Position numbers and translations under genes: made by a program
The notes under the pieces: model-generated
What the model was told of the DNA's origin: nothing
Database searches by the model: none
What the model saw: the letters and a program-made list of their open reading frames with translations, nothing else
From: Roseisolibacter agri
GTDB lineage: Bacteria; Gemmatimonadota; Gemmatimonadetes; Gemmatimonadales; Gemmatimonadaceae
Assembly (NCBI RefSeq): GCF_030159095.1
Contig: NZ_BRXS01000002.1
Coordinates: 682,001-746,000 of the forward strand
Reading direction: 5' to 3'
DNA length: 64,000 nucleotides
Part shown: positions 1-6,860 of the stretch, piece by piece
How the letters are laid out: every line of letters starts with the position of its first letter
How positions within the stretch are numbered: the stretch's first letter is position 1

Positions 1-139
1 CGGGCTTCACGTCCTCGCCGGCGTGGCGCCACGGGGCCTTCGGCTTGTCGAGCATGCGCACGGGGATGCGCACGGGAGCCGCGGCGGTCGTTTCCGCGGC
101 GATCGCGTCGGCGCCGTCGGTCGGGTTCTTCTTGGCCAT
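1..139 (-). CDS. Partial phage protein (N-terminal 46 codons)
   Basis: The reading frame starts at ATG 139 on the minus strand and runs off the left edge. It begins MAKKNPTDGADAIAAE and continues with an Ala/Pro-rich stretch and then RIPVRMLDKPKAPWRHAGED. It follows the preceding phage gene by 14 bases, is read in the same direction and shows strong G/C at third codon positions, so it is most likely the next structural or tail-linked gene of the prophage. No family is recognised. The Shine-Dalgarno signal is weak. Confidence 0.5.
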   Translation of the reverse strand, partial: MAKKNPTDGADAIAAETTAAAPVRIPVRMLDKPKAPWRHAGEDVKP

Positions 140-153
140 CAGAGGGCTCGAGG

Positions 154-552
154 TCAGCTGGTGGGCGTCGAGCTCTCGCCCGACGGATCAGCGGGCGGCG
201 TCTGCGCGTCGCTCGCAGGGGTCGTCGGCGCCGGATTCGGCGCGGCCTGGCGGCCGCCGCGCGCGCCCGTGGCGGGCTTCGCCGGCGCCGTGCTGCCGGT
301 GCTGCCGGTGCTGCCGGTGCTGCCGGTGCTGCCGGTGCTGCCGGTGCTGCCGGTGCTGCCGGTGCTGCCGGTGCTGCCGGTGCTGCCGGTGCTGCCGGTG
401 CTGCCGCCACCCGTCGACGTCGTCGGGACCTTCGCCTTCACGGCCTCGGCCTCCTTGTCGCGGATGAGGATCTCGCCGGCCGCGTCGGCGATGTCGAACT
501 CGTCGCCCTTGCGGGCGGTGCGGCAGATGTCGGTGAGCGCGCGCAGGCGCAT
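154..552 (-). CDS. Small phage structural-region protein with Gly-Ser-Thr repeat
   Basis: A 132-aa protein just downstream of the major capsid gene. Residues 1-45 (MRLRALTDICRTARKGDEFD, then IADAAGEILIRDKEAE) resemble the short phage proteins of the 'R.R.L.....G..F.i....A..Li..k.A' type often found between capsid and tail genes. The middle is a run of Gly-Ser-Thr tripeptides encoded by a 9-base DNA repeat. The C-terminus is a low-complexity Ala/Pro/Ser/Thr tail. The repeat looks like a flexible, collagen-unlike linker and could expand or contract by slippage. Function is unknown. An opposing frame covers the same DNA but is explained by the repeat and high GC. Confidence 0.6.
   Translation of the reverse strand: MRLRALTDICRTARKGDEFDIADAAGEILIRDKEAEAVKAKVPTTSTGGGSTGSTGSTGSTGSTGSTGSTGSTGSTGSTGSTGSTGSTAPAKPATGARGGRQAAPNPAPTTPASDAQTPPADPSGESSTPTS
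290..415. repeat. 9-bp tandem repeat, 14 perfect copies
   Basis: GTGCTGCCG is repeated 14 times without a mismatch (126 bases). On the minus strand it encodes Gly-Ser-Thr repeats within the 132-aa phage protein. Because the unit is a multiple of three, copy-number change keeps the frame. The perfect identity of the copies suggests recent expansion. Confidence 0.97.
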
Positions 553-640
553 GGTCGTCTCGTCGGTCTGGAGGGGCGCGAGGGCCCGCGCCGAGTACTC
601 CGGCGCGGGCGCTCAGCGAGGGAAGCGCGTCAGCGCGGCG

Positions 641-1615
641 TCAGACGCCGGCGAGCACGTTGGTGAGCTTCCGGGCCGCGGCCGCCACGAGGACCTTCTC
701 GTCGCGGTACGTGCGCGCGTCGATGAAGAGCGTGCGCTTGCGCGGCTCGTAGTGCTCGGTGACCACCTGGCCCTGCGCGTTCGCCGCGGCGCCCTTGAAG
801 GCGCGGCGCCAGGCGTACGTGTACATGAAGGCCAGCTCGCGCCGCATCGGGCGCTCCGGGCGGTAGAACATCAGGATGTCGTCCGTCCAGATGCCGCCGA
901 CCGTCCCGCTCTGCGGGCCCGCGACCATGTTGCCCGACACGTAGTGCGCGTCGGCGACGTGGATGTTCTGGATGCCGAAGATCGCACGCAGCACGTTCAC
1001 GTCGACCAGCGCGGGGTTGTTCACCGTCGCGCCGCCCTTGAAGTAGTCCTTCAGGGCCGCGTTCTCCTTCAGGTGCTCGACCACCAGCCACGGGATGACC
1101 ATGTGGTTGAGCTGCACGCCGGCGTTGTACGCGATCACCTTCTGCTCGCGCACGTCGGCGACCGGGTCGCCGCCCGAGTCCCACTTCGTCGCCGGGCTCG
1201 CGCCCGTCGCGCCGGCGAGGGCCTTGGTCTTCACGCGCACCTCGCGGTTGCGCTGCAGGCGCATCGTCGCGAGCTCCGTGGCGCGCACCTTCACCTCGTA
1301 GGGCGCGTCCTCGGCGTTGTCCGCGTCGACCTCGTCGTCGTGCACCGTGGTGCCGCGCGCGCGCTCGACCGTCGCGAACGTCAGGTCGGAGAAGTCGCCC
1401 TTCAGCGTGGGCGGCTCCTCGCCCTGCCCGATGCGGTCGTCGCCGTCGGCGTCGACCATCAGGTTGGACTTGTCGGCCTCCATGATCAGGCCGGCCTGCT
1501 TGTCGACCAGGAGGACGGGGGCGATGACGTCAGCGACGAAACCGCTGCCGCCCTTGTACTCGACGCTGGCGTTCGTCAGCCGCGTGTTGATGCGAAGCTT
1601 GTTGGTAGCGGGCAT
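641..1615 (-). CDS. Phage major capsid protein
   Basis: A 324-aa protein starting at ATG 1615. Length, position after protease and decoration genes, and sequence style (N-terminal LRINTRLTNASVEYKGGSGF, then VADVIAPVLLVDKQAG; later IPWLVVEHLKENAALKDYF, and a C-terminal RKRTLFIDARTYRDEKVLV) match major capsid proteins of the HK97-fold class found with Mu-like head modules. It should form the procapsid shell with the scaffold from the upstream gene. Assignment rests on family resemblance and on gene order rather than on a catalytic motif. No N-terminal delta domain is evident, consistent with a separate protease-scaffold gene. It is preceded by AGAGG about 12 bases before the start. Confidence 0.85.
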   Translation of the reverse strand: MPATNKLRINTRLTNASVEYKGGSGFVADVIAPVLLVDKQAGLIMEADKSNLMVDADGDDRIGQGEEPPTLKGDFSDLTFATVERARGTTVHDDEVDADNAEDAPYEVKVRATELATMRLQRNREVRVKTKALAGATGASPATKWDSGGDPVADVREQKVIAYNAGVQLNHMVIPWLVVEHLKENAALKDYFKGGATVNNPALVDVNVLRAIFGIQNIHVADAHYVSGNMVAGPQSGTVGGIWTDDILMFYRPERPMRRELAFMYTYAWRRAFKGAAANAQGQVVTEHYEPRKRTLFIDARTYRDEKVLVAAAARKLTNVLAGV

Positions 1616-1676
1616 GGCCGCAGAACCTCTTCAGGAGGGAAGAACGGAGGGGAGGGAGAGGCGGGGGATCCGGCGG

Positions 1677-2081
1677 TTACGCGACGACCGACTGGCCGTC
1701 CATGCGCACCGCGGCGATCAGCTCGTTCGCGGCCGCAGCCGCGCCCAGCGCCTTCGCCTGGATCTTCTTCGTCGACGTGGCGGTCACGAACCGACCGGCG
1801 TTGTCGATGGTGAGCGGCGCGCCAACGGCGAACGCCGCACCCGAGCGGACGTAGACCAGCTGCCCGTGCCCGACGTGCAGGCTCGCGACCTGGCCCGTGG
1901 TCGCCTCGGTGCCCTTGGCGACGATGCCGAGCACCTCGGCGTCGGCCGCGCCGACGGTGCAGAGGCCCTCAGCGCTGCCCGCGACGGCGGCCATGCCCTC
2001 GCTGAGCGTGGTGGCGGACTCGTTCTCGTAGCCCAGCACCGGCGGCATCTGGGAAACAGAGATCAGCTTGCGGTTCGGCAT
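1677..2081 (-). CDS. Head decoration / capsid-stabilising protein
   Basis: A 134-aa protein between the protease-scaffold and the major capsid gene, the usual place for lambda-D-like or DUF2190-like decoration proteins. The sequence is rich in small residues and short beta-strand-like segments (VLGIVAKGTEATTGQVASL, then HVGHGQLVYVRSGAAFAVG), as in trimeric capsid-decorating proteins. It starts at ATG 2081, four bases after the stop of the protease gene, with GAGGG upstream. The function is inferred from position and fold-like pattern; no strict motif exists for this family. Confidence 0.68.
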   Translation of the reverse strand: MPNRKLISVSQMPPVLGYENESATTLSEGMAAVAGSAEGLCTVGAADAEVLGIVAKGTEATTGQVASLHVGHGQLVYVRSGAAFAVGAPLTIDNAGRFVTATSTKKIQAKALGAAAAANELIAAVRMDGQSVVA

Positions 2082-2085
2082 GGGC

Positions 2086-2658
2086 TCAGCCCTCGTTCGT
2101 GGTGGGGACCTTGGTGCCGGCCTGCGCGAGCTCCTGCTCGGCGAGGATCAGCGCGTCGCCGTACGTGATGCCCGGGTTGTCCTTGCGGACCTGGGCGATC
2201 TTCTCGTCGAGCAGCTTCTGGCTGTCGGTCTGGATCGGCTGGCCGCCGTTCGGCGCCGCCGCGGGCTGCTGCAGCGGGACGCGCTTCGGCATCGCCTGCA
2301 GGAGCGTCTTCGCGCCGTCAGCGACCGCGGCGACGTCGCTCAGGAGCTGCGTGCGCCAGTGCGGCTTCTCGGCGGGCGTGAGGTAGCCGCCGGCGACGCG
2401 CTCGTTCAGCAGCGTGTCGACCTCGGTCTCGCGCTTCGCCTGGTTCAGCGCGGTGTTCTGCTCGCTGAGCGTCTTCACCGCGGTGGCGATCGCGCTGCCG
2501 TCGGCGGTGTCGGCCAGCTGGAGGGCGTTGCGCACCTCCGTGAGCGTGGTGGCGTTGGCCTGGGCGGTCTGCTGCTCGCTGAGCAGCTGCGCCACCGCGG
2601 CCTCGACCTCTGCGTCGGTCGCCGACTCGGCGAGCTTCAGCGTCTGCTTGAGGTTCAT
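2086..2658 (-). CDS. Nested scaffold protein from an internal start
   Basis: Inside the protease gene an ATG at 2658 (MNLKQTLKLAESATD) is preceded by GGAGATCCCC, giving a Shine-Dalgarno core about seven bases upstream. Translation from here would give about 190 aa containing only the coiled-coil scaffold half. Mu gpI/gpZ and lambda C/Nu3 use the same in-frame nested arrangement. The start is seen in the sequence; its use is inferred. Confidence 0.45.
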   Translation of the reverse strand: MNLKQTLKLAESATDAEVEAAVAQLLSEQQTAQANATTLTEVRNALQLADTADGSAIATAVKTLSEQNTALNQAKRETEVDTLLNERVAGGYLTPAEKPHWRTQLLSDVAAVADGAKTLLQAMPKRVPLQQPAAAPNGGQPIQTDSQKLLDEKIAQVRKDNPGITYGDALILAEQELAQAGTKVPTTNEG

Positions 2659-3210
2659 GGGGATCTCCGAGGCCGGGGCCTCGCGGGGGTACTCAGCGAA
2701 CAGGACAGGTGCGGTCCCCGAGGCCGCGTCGCCGAGTTGGAGCGGGGCCATCCCCTCGATGAAGGGGCGGTTCGTCAGCGCGAAGCCGCGGAGCACCTTG
2801 CCCACGCGCTTCCCGCTGGTCTTGTCCACGTAGGCCGTCTCGAAGTCGGCCGACGTGAAGCGGTACTCGCCGCCGCGGATCTTCTCGGCAGCCTTCGGCG
2901 TGGGCTCGTAGAGCGCCCACAGCTCGGCGCCGTCGGCGCGCAGCTCGAGCGCCTTCACCTCGCCCGCGGCGATCGCGTTGCCGTCGCCCCGGGGCATCGC
3001 GATCCCGTGGTCGTAGTCGGCGTAGACGAAGCCGCGCACGCGCGCGTCGAAGTTCTTCTTCAGCTCCGCCAGGTCGGCCGCGGTGATCGCCATCGCGCCG
3101 TGCTTCGGGTGCTGCCAGGTGCCGGCGCGCAGGATCTGCTGCCAGCCGGACGACGCGTCGGCGGCGAGCGTGATCGCGTGCGCGAACGCGAAGCGGGTGG
3201 GCGTCTTCAT
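2086..3210 (-). CDS. Phage prohead protease with C-terminal scaffold (Mu I-like)
   Basis: A 374-aa protein. Residues 1-190 resemble the Mu gpI-type prohead protease (GTWQHPKHGAMAITAADLAEL, then FDARVRGFVYADYDHG and EYRFTSADFETAYVD). Residues 200-374 are an Ala/Gln/Leu-rich coiled-coil-like scaffold (NLKQTLKLAESATDAEVE). In phages of this type the protease removes scaffold and matures the head. The start was set at ATG 3210 because it overlaps the previous stop as ATGA; the frame could extend upstream, but the extension is Arg-rich shadow sequence. An internal ATG with a good ribosome site could make free scaffold. Confidence 0.82.
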   Translation of the reverse strand: MKTPTRFAFAHAITLAADASSGWQQILRAGTWQHPKHGAMAITAADLAELKKNFDARVRGFVYADYDHGIAMPRGDGNAIAAGEVKALELRADGAELWALYEPTPKAAEKIRGGEYRFTSADFETAYVDKTSGKRVGKVLRGFALTNRPFIEGMAPLQLGDAASGTAPVLFAEYPREAPASEIPMNLKQTLKLAESATDAEVEAAVAQLLSEQQTAQANATTLTEVRNALQLADTADGSAIATAVKTLSEQNTALNQAKRETEVDTLLNERVAGGYLTPAEKPHWRTQLLSDVAAVADGAKTLLQAMPKRVPLQQPAAAPNGGQPIQTDSQKLLDEKIAQVRKDNPGITYGDALILAEQELAQAGTKVPTTNEG

Positions 3211-3548
3211 CGAACCGCGAGCACGGCGACGGCGGCCGAGCGCCCGCGCTTCACGATGCGCCACGACGCATGGCGGCCTCCCTGGGGGCTGCCGTAGCCG
3301 CGGAAGCCGCGGATGGCGCTCAGGTAGGTCGCATCGGTCGCGATCGTCTCGACGAGCGCCCGCGGCGCCGGCGTGCGCTCGGGGGCACGACGCGCGCCGA
3401 TCGGCTGATCGCCGACGTAGAGCGTGCCGACGCCGAGCGGCGCCGCGCCGCGCGCCTGGCTGGTCGTCGGAGCGTCGGTCACGCCGGTGACGCCGATGGT
3501 GCCGAGCGCGAGACTCGCGAACGCGGCGATGCGGGAGAGCATGCGCAT
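3207..3548 (-). CDS. Small exported or membrane-anchored protein in the head operon
   Basis: A 113-aa protein starting at ATG 3548 with GAGGA upstream. Residues 3-25 (MLSRIAAFASLALGTIGVTG) are hydrophobic and look like a signal peptide or single membrane anchor; the rest is polar (YLSAIRGFRGYGSPQGG near the C-terminus). Its stop overlaps the protease start (ATGA). No family is recognised. An exported protein inside a head-assembly operon is unusual; lysis, superinfection exclusion or simple cargo are possible. The long upstream extension of the open frame is Arg-rich shadow and was trimmed. Confidence 0.55.
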   Translation of the reverse strand: MRMLSRIAAFASLALGTIGVTGVTDAPTTSQARGAAPLGVGTLYVGDQPIGARRAPERTPAPRALVETIATDATYLSAIRGFRGYGSPQGGRHASWRIVKRGRSAAVAVLAVR

Positions 3549-3574
3549 GGTCAGGTCCTCGTGTGACGCCGCGC

Positions 3575-5827
3575 TCAGGCGGCGCGCCGCGGCGCGTCGG
3601 CCGCGAGCAGGTACATCCACACGCCCCGGCAGCGCATGCCGCCGGCGCAGTTGGGATCGGGGAGTTCCGGCGCCATCGGGTCGCCGAACGCGTAGTCGTC
3701 GCCGTCGTGACGGGCGCAGTGCTCGCACGTGTGCGCGTCGAGCGCCTCCGACCGCACCTGGCGCTCGATCGCGCGCCCGAAGGCCTGCGCGGCCTGCTGG
3801 CGACCCTGCCCGAACGCGACGTTCACCACCTCGCTCACGCGCGCCTCGACAGCCGCGGCGGCCCGCTCGGCGAGCGTGTCTGCGACGCGCTGCGCGACCG
3901 CCGTCGCGTCCACCGCAGCGGCGCCGGCGGCAGCCGCCTGGGGCGCGGCCGCGGTGACCGCCTGCAGCGCGGCCGCCTGCGCCGCGGTGGCGCGCTGGGC
4001 GGCCTCGCGCGACGCGTACAGGCCGACGAGGGCGCGCAGCATGGCCGCGAGGCCGCCCCAGAGGCTGTCGTCCGCCAGGAGGCGACGCAGCGCGCTCCGC
4101 AGGCGATCGGTGAAGAGCCGCGGCGTGGGCTGCGTGGTGTCGAGGCCCTGCCGCTCGAGCTCCGCGAGCACCGCCTCGAACCCCACCTGCTGCGCGCGCT
4201 CGGCCGCGCGCGCGAGCGCCGCCTGCAGGCGCGTGAGGTTTGACTTCGGGACGTCGATCGACTGCACGCGCGCCGTCAGCGCGTCGCCGCCGGCGGCGGC
4301 CAGCGTGCGCACCTGGTCGACGAGCACGCGGTCGATCGCGCGCAGCTCGTCGAGGACGTCGGCGCCGGCGCGCACCGCCTCGCGATCGAGCTGCTCGCCG
4401 AGGCCGCGCGGCTTCAGGATCTGCTCCTCGAGCGCGACGACGCGCGCGCCGCGCGGGCGACCGCGGTAGTCGAGCGCGCGGTCCTCGGCCGGGTCGGCGA
4501 GCGTCGTCGGCTTCGACTCCGGATCGCCCTTCGGCGGCGCGCCCTTCTGCCCGGGCGCGGGCACCTGGCGCGCCTTCGCGGCCGCCAGGTCGGCCGCCTC
4601 CGCCTTCCGCGCCTCGAGGCGCTGCTTCAGCTCCTCGAGCGGGATTTCGGGGAGCTCCAGCTCATCGCGCAGCGCGGCGATGTCCTCGGGCTCCAGGTGC
4701 AGGCCCGCGGCGACGGCTGCGGTGATCGCCTCCAGCAGCTCCAGGACGCCCGTCAGCGTGACGCTGACCGTCAGCTCGGGGATCGGCGTCGACTCGCCGA
4801 AGTTCCACCGCACGAACGGCTGCACGATGCCGCGGCGGATCACCTTCGCGAGGTACTCGGCGTAGCCCTGCAGGCCGGCGCGCAGCAGCGTCGCGAACGT
4901 GTTGCCGAGGGCGCGGTTGCCGCCGTTGCCCGACGTCCCGAGCTCGGTGACCTGCGAGAGCGTCGTCTTCGCGATCTCCGCGGCGAGGGCCGCCAGCTCC
5001 TCGGTCGGGCCGGTCCCGGTGTTCTGGCCACCGATCAGCTGCAGCTTCGTCCCGTGCGGGACCGCGAGGTAGGTGCGCGCGCCGGCGCGGAAGTCGGCGA
5101 GCGCCTCGTCGACGGCATCCTTATCGTCGTCGCCGGCGCCCTGCGGGTACTCAGCGACGGGCGTCCCGGCGCCGAAGCGGTCGTGGTGCCAGAGCCGCGT
5201 CTTCCGGATCGTGTCCCGCTCCAGCCAGGCGCGGTAGCACGGGCGGATGAGCGAGACGCCCGAGTAGTCGGCGCCCTCGCGTGCGTGCACCGCGAGCATG
5301 AGGCGCTCGGCCGGCACGTCGATGTCGCGCACGCTCTCGTCGAGCGCCTGCGTGTACTGCACCAGGTGCTCGAGCTCTCCCGTGCCCGCCTTCAGGCGGA
5401 ACGTGCGCACGCTCTCCTGGCGGATGATCGTGAGCGCGCTGCAGTGGATCCGCTGGTCGTCGCCGAGCGCCCACACGGGCTCCGCGGCCGCGAAGCCGTA
5501 CTGCAGGTAGGTGAGCAGGTGCGTGAGGACCTGCTCGAACAGGCTGGGATCGTGAGCCGCGCCGCGGTCGGCGCTGAACAGCTCCTCGCGGCAGGCCTGC
5601 GCGACGTCGTCATTGCCGGCGACGTCCCACCGGGCGCCGAGGATGGGCTTCTCGAGCGCCATCAGCGCAGTGTGCACCGCGCCGTCGCCGCGGCGCATCT
5701 TCGTGTACGTCCGCATGCGCGACGGCAGGTCCTGCAGCGCGCTGACGTACTCGTCCCCGACCACCTCGCGGTTGATCGTGGTCGTGCCGGTGGCGGCGAT
5801 CGGGGCGAGGCTCTTCCGAGTGGCCAC
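3575..5827 (-). CDS. Portal protein (DUF935-type) fused to minor head protein
   Basis: A 750-aa protein starting at GTG 5827. Residues 1-400 match the DUF935/Mu gp29-like portal pattern (LPSRMRTYTKMRRGDGAVHT near the N-terminus, then EHLVQYTQALDE and RTYLAVPHGTKLQLIGG). Residues about 480-750 form a second unit whose end (SEALDAHTCEHCARHDGDDY, then PDPNCAGGMRCRGVWMYLL) has the paired Cys and C-terminal layout of SPP1 gp7/Mu gpF-type minor head proteins. In most phages these are two genes. The long Ala-rich helical link (600-680) is consistent with a fusion. The product should form the portal vertex and load the head. Confidence 0.85.
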   Translation of the reverse strand: MATRKSLAPIAATGTTTINREVVGDEYVSALQDLPSRMRTYTKMRRGDGAVHTALMALEKPILGARWDVAGNDDVAQACREELFSADRGAAHDPSLFEQVLTHLLTYLQYGFAAAEPVWALGDDQRIHCSALTIIRQESVRTFRLKAGTGELEHLVQYTQALDESVRDIDVPAERLMLAVHAREGADYSGVSLIRPCYRAWLERDTIRKTRLWHHDRFGAGTPVAEYPQGAGDDDKDAVDEALADFRAGARTYLAVPHGTKLQLIGGQNTGTGPTEELAALAAEIAKTTLSQVTELGTSGNGGNRALGNTFATLLRAGLQGYAEYLAKVIRRGIVQPFVRWNFGESTPIPELTVSVTLTGVLELLEAITAAVAAGLHLEPEDIAALRDELELPEIPLEELKQRLEARKAEAADLAAAKARQVPAPGQKGAPPKGDPESKPTTLADPAEDRALDYRGRPRGARVVALEEQILKPRGLGEQLDREAVRAGADVLDELRAIDRVLVDQVRTLAAAGGDALTARVQSIDVPKSNLTRLQAALARAAERAQQVGFEAVLAELERQGLDTTQPTPRLFTDRLRSALRRLLADDSLWGGLAAMLRALVGLYASREAAQRATAAQAAALQAVTAAAPQAAAAGAAAVDATAVAQRVADTLAERAAAAVEARVSEVVNVAFGQGRQQAAQAFGRAIERQVRSEALDAHTCEHCARHDGDDYAFGDPMAPELPDPNCAGGMRCRGVWMYLLAADAPRRAA

Positions 5828-5847
5828 GGCGGGCAGGCAGGAACGCG

Positions 5848-5887
5848 AAAAAGCGGCCCGGCCCCGGTGGTGCTGGGGCTGGGCCGC
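5848..5887 (-). terminator. Intrinsic-terminator-like hairpin just before the portal gene
   Basis: On the minus strand a 13-bp stem (arms 5875-5887 and 5853-5865, one G-U pair) with a 9-base loop is followed directly by TTTTT and then CGCGTTC. The portal start lies only about 20 bases further on, so this signal sits inside the transcribed operon between the 128-aa gene and the portal. It is one of three hairpins followed by GCGTTC in the prophage. Confidence 0.75.
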
Positions 5888-5947
5888 TGGAGGGCGGCGA
5901 GAAGTTGTGGTGCTACGCTACACGGGACGCAGGAGCGAGGTCAAGCG

Positions 5948-6334
5948 TCACGCCCGATCTTCGATGGCCTTCCGAATCGCGTTGAACTCGTCGTGGCCCT
6001 CGTCGAGGATCTCCATGGCAAAGTGCCGAGCGAGTCCCTGGACGTACTCGTGCAGCCGTGTCGCCCACCTGCCGCCCTGCTCCAAGCCGATCGCGAGGCG
6101 CATTGCGTAGCCGTACGCCGTCGCAAAGTTAGTCGCCGTCAGCTGGATGTCTGGGGTGTCGATGACGCGCACCCCGAGCGCGTTGAACAGGGCCTTCACC
6201 GGTGCGCGCAGATTCTGCGGCGGGGTTCCACTTCCGCGATGCAGCTCGGTCTCGAGGTCGCGAGCGAGTTGTGCCGCGAGGACCGCCCGGTCACCCGGCG
6301 TGAACCTGAGAAACGGATCGTCTGGCGATGGCAT
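5948..6334 (-). CDS. Hypothetical phage protein, 128 aa
   Basis: Starts at ATG 6334 with GGGAG about eight bases upstream and lies between the zinc-ribbon gene and the portal in the same direction. The protein is mostly helical in appearance (GDRAVLAAQLARDLETELHR, then NFATAYGYAMRLAIGLEQGG and HFAMEILDEGHDEFNAIRKA). It has no cysteines and no membrane segment. No family is recognised. The ribosome site, codon pattern and conserved-looking composition support a real gene. A small helical protein at this position could be a head-assembly accessory protein, but nothing in the sequence proves that. Confidence 0.6.
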   Translation of the reverse strand: MPSPDDPFLRFTPGDRAVLAAQLARDLETELHRGSGTPPQNLRAPVKALFNALGVRVIDTPDIQLTATNFATAYGYAMRLAIGLEQGGRWATRLHEYVQGLARHFAMEILDEGHDEFNAIRKAIEDRA

Positions 6335-6451
6335 GGAGATCTCCCAGTAGGCCGAACGTACGCAGCGGCGTCGCCGCGGTCGTGCGAACCTACTCCACGG
6401 CCGTGATCGCGCCAGCGCGACCCGGCCGCGGACGTAGGAGTGGGCCGGGCG

Positions 6452-6661
6452 TTACCGATCGAGCGCGAATTCGGTATCGCACCTGCTGCAGATCGCGCGG
6501 CCGCCGCTCAGCATCAACGGCTGGCCTGCACCACAGTGCGGGCACCGCGGCGCCGGGGCCGGGCAGCACGGGTTCGAGCATGCGGTCACCGGCGCAGCGC
6601 CCATCGTGCGGATGACCGTCGCATGCTCTCCGCACTTCGGACACGTCGTGAACCTGGGCAT
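6452..6661 (-). CDS. Small double zinc-ribbon protein
   Basis: A 69-aa protein from ATG 6661, with GAGGAA eight bases upstream. It has two CxxC pairs forming a first zinc ribbon (TTCPKCGEHATVI, then CSNPCCPAP) and a second set (RCPHCGAG, then AICSRCDTEF). The pattern is that of a DNA- or protein-binding zinc ribbon. It lies just downstream of the large terminase, where small Mu-like phage zinc-finger proteins (Com-like or packaging accessories) are sometimes found. The exact role is unknown. The frame continues upstream through a hairpin and was trimmed to the ATG with the ribosome site. Confidence 0.65.
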   Translation of the reverse strand: MPRFTTCPKCGEHATVIRTMGAAPVTACSNPCCPAPAPRCPHCGAGQPLMLSGGRAICSRCDTEFALDR

Positions 6662-6695
6662 CTGGTAGTTCCTCAGAGGAGGGTGGCCCGAACGC

Positions 6696-6735
6696 AAAAC
6701 CGGCCCGGACGCCATGGAGCTGGCGTACAGGCCGG
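6696..6735 (-). terminator. Hairpin with T-run before the zinc-ribbon gene
   Basis: On the minus strand two 6-bp stems (6709-6714 with 6721-6726, and 6700-6705 with 6730-6735) separated by a small internal loop are followed by TTTT and GCGTTC. It lies between the stop of the large terminase and the next start, about 35 bases before it. It is the second of the three related signals. Confidence 0.55.
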
Positions 6736-6860
6736 GGGGACAGGCGTCGGGTTGTCTGCGCGGGGACCATCGTCTCCGCAGGCCTGCCGTCTCCAGCAGG
6801 CTCCTTCACGTTGTGAGAGGGACCGCGCCATCGCAAGCGCCCCCCGCCGCGACCGTGCCC

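Noticed and set aside
290-415. CRISPR-like or regulatory repeat array at the left edge
   Set aside because: The 9-base units are contiguous with no spacers and are in frame within a protein gene, so this is a coding tandem repeat.
23-1813. 596-aa plus-strand frame across the capsid genes
   Set aside because: It lies fully antisense to the capsid operon and is dominated by Arg/Ala/Val/His, typical of GC-driven open frames.
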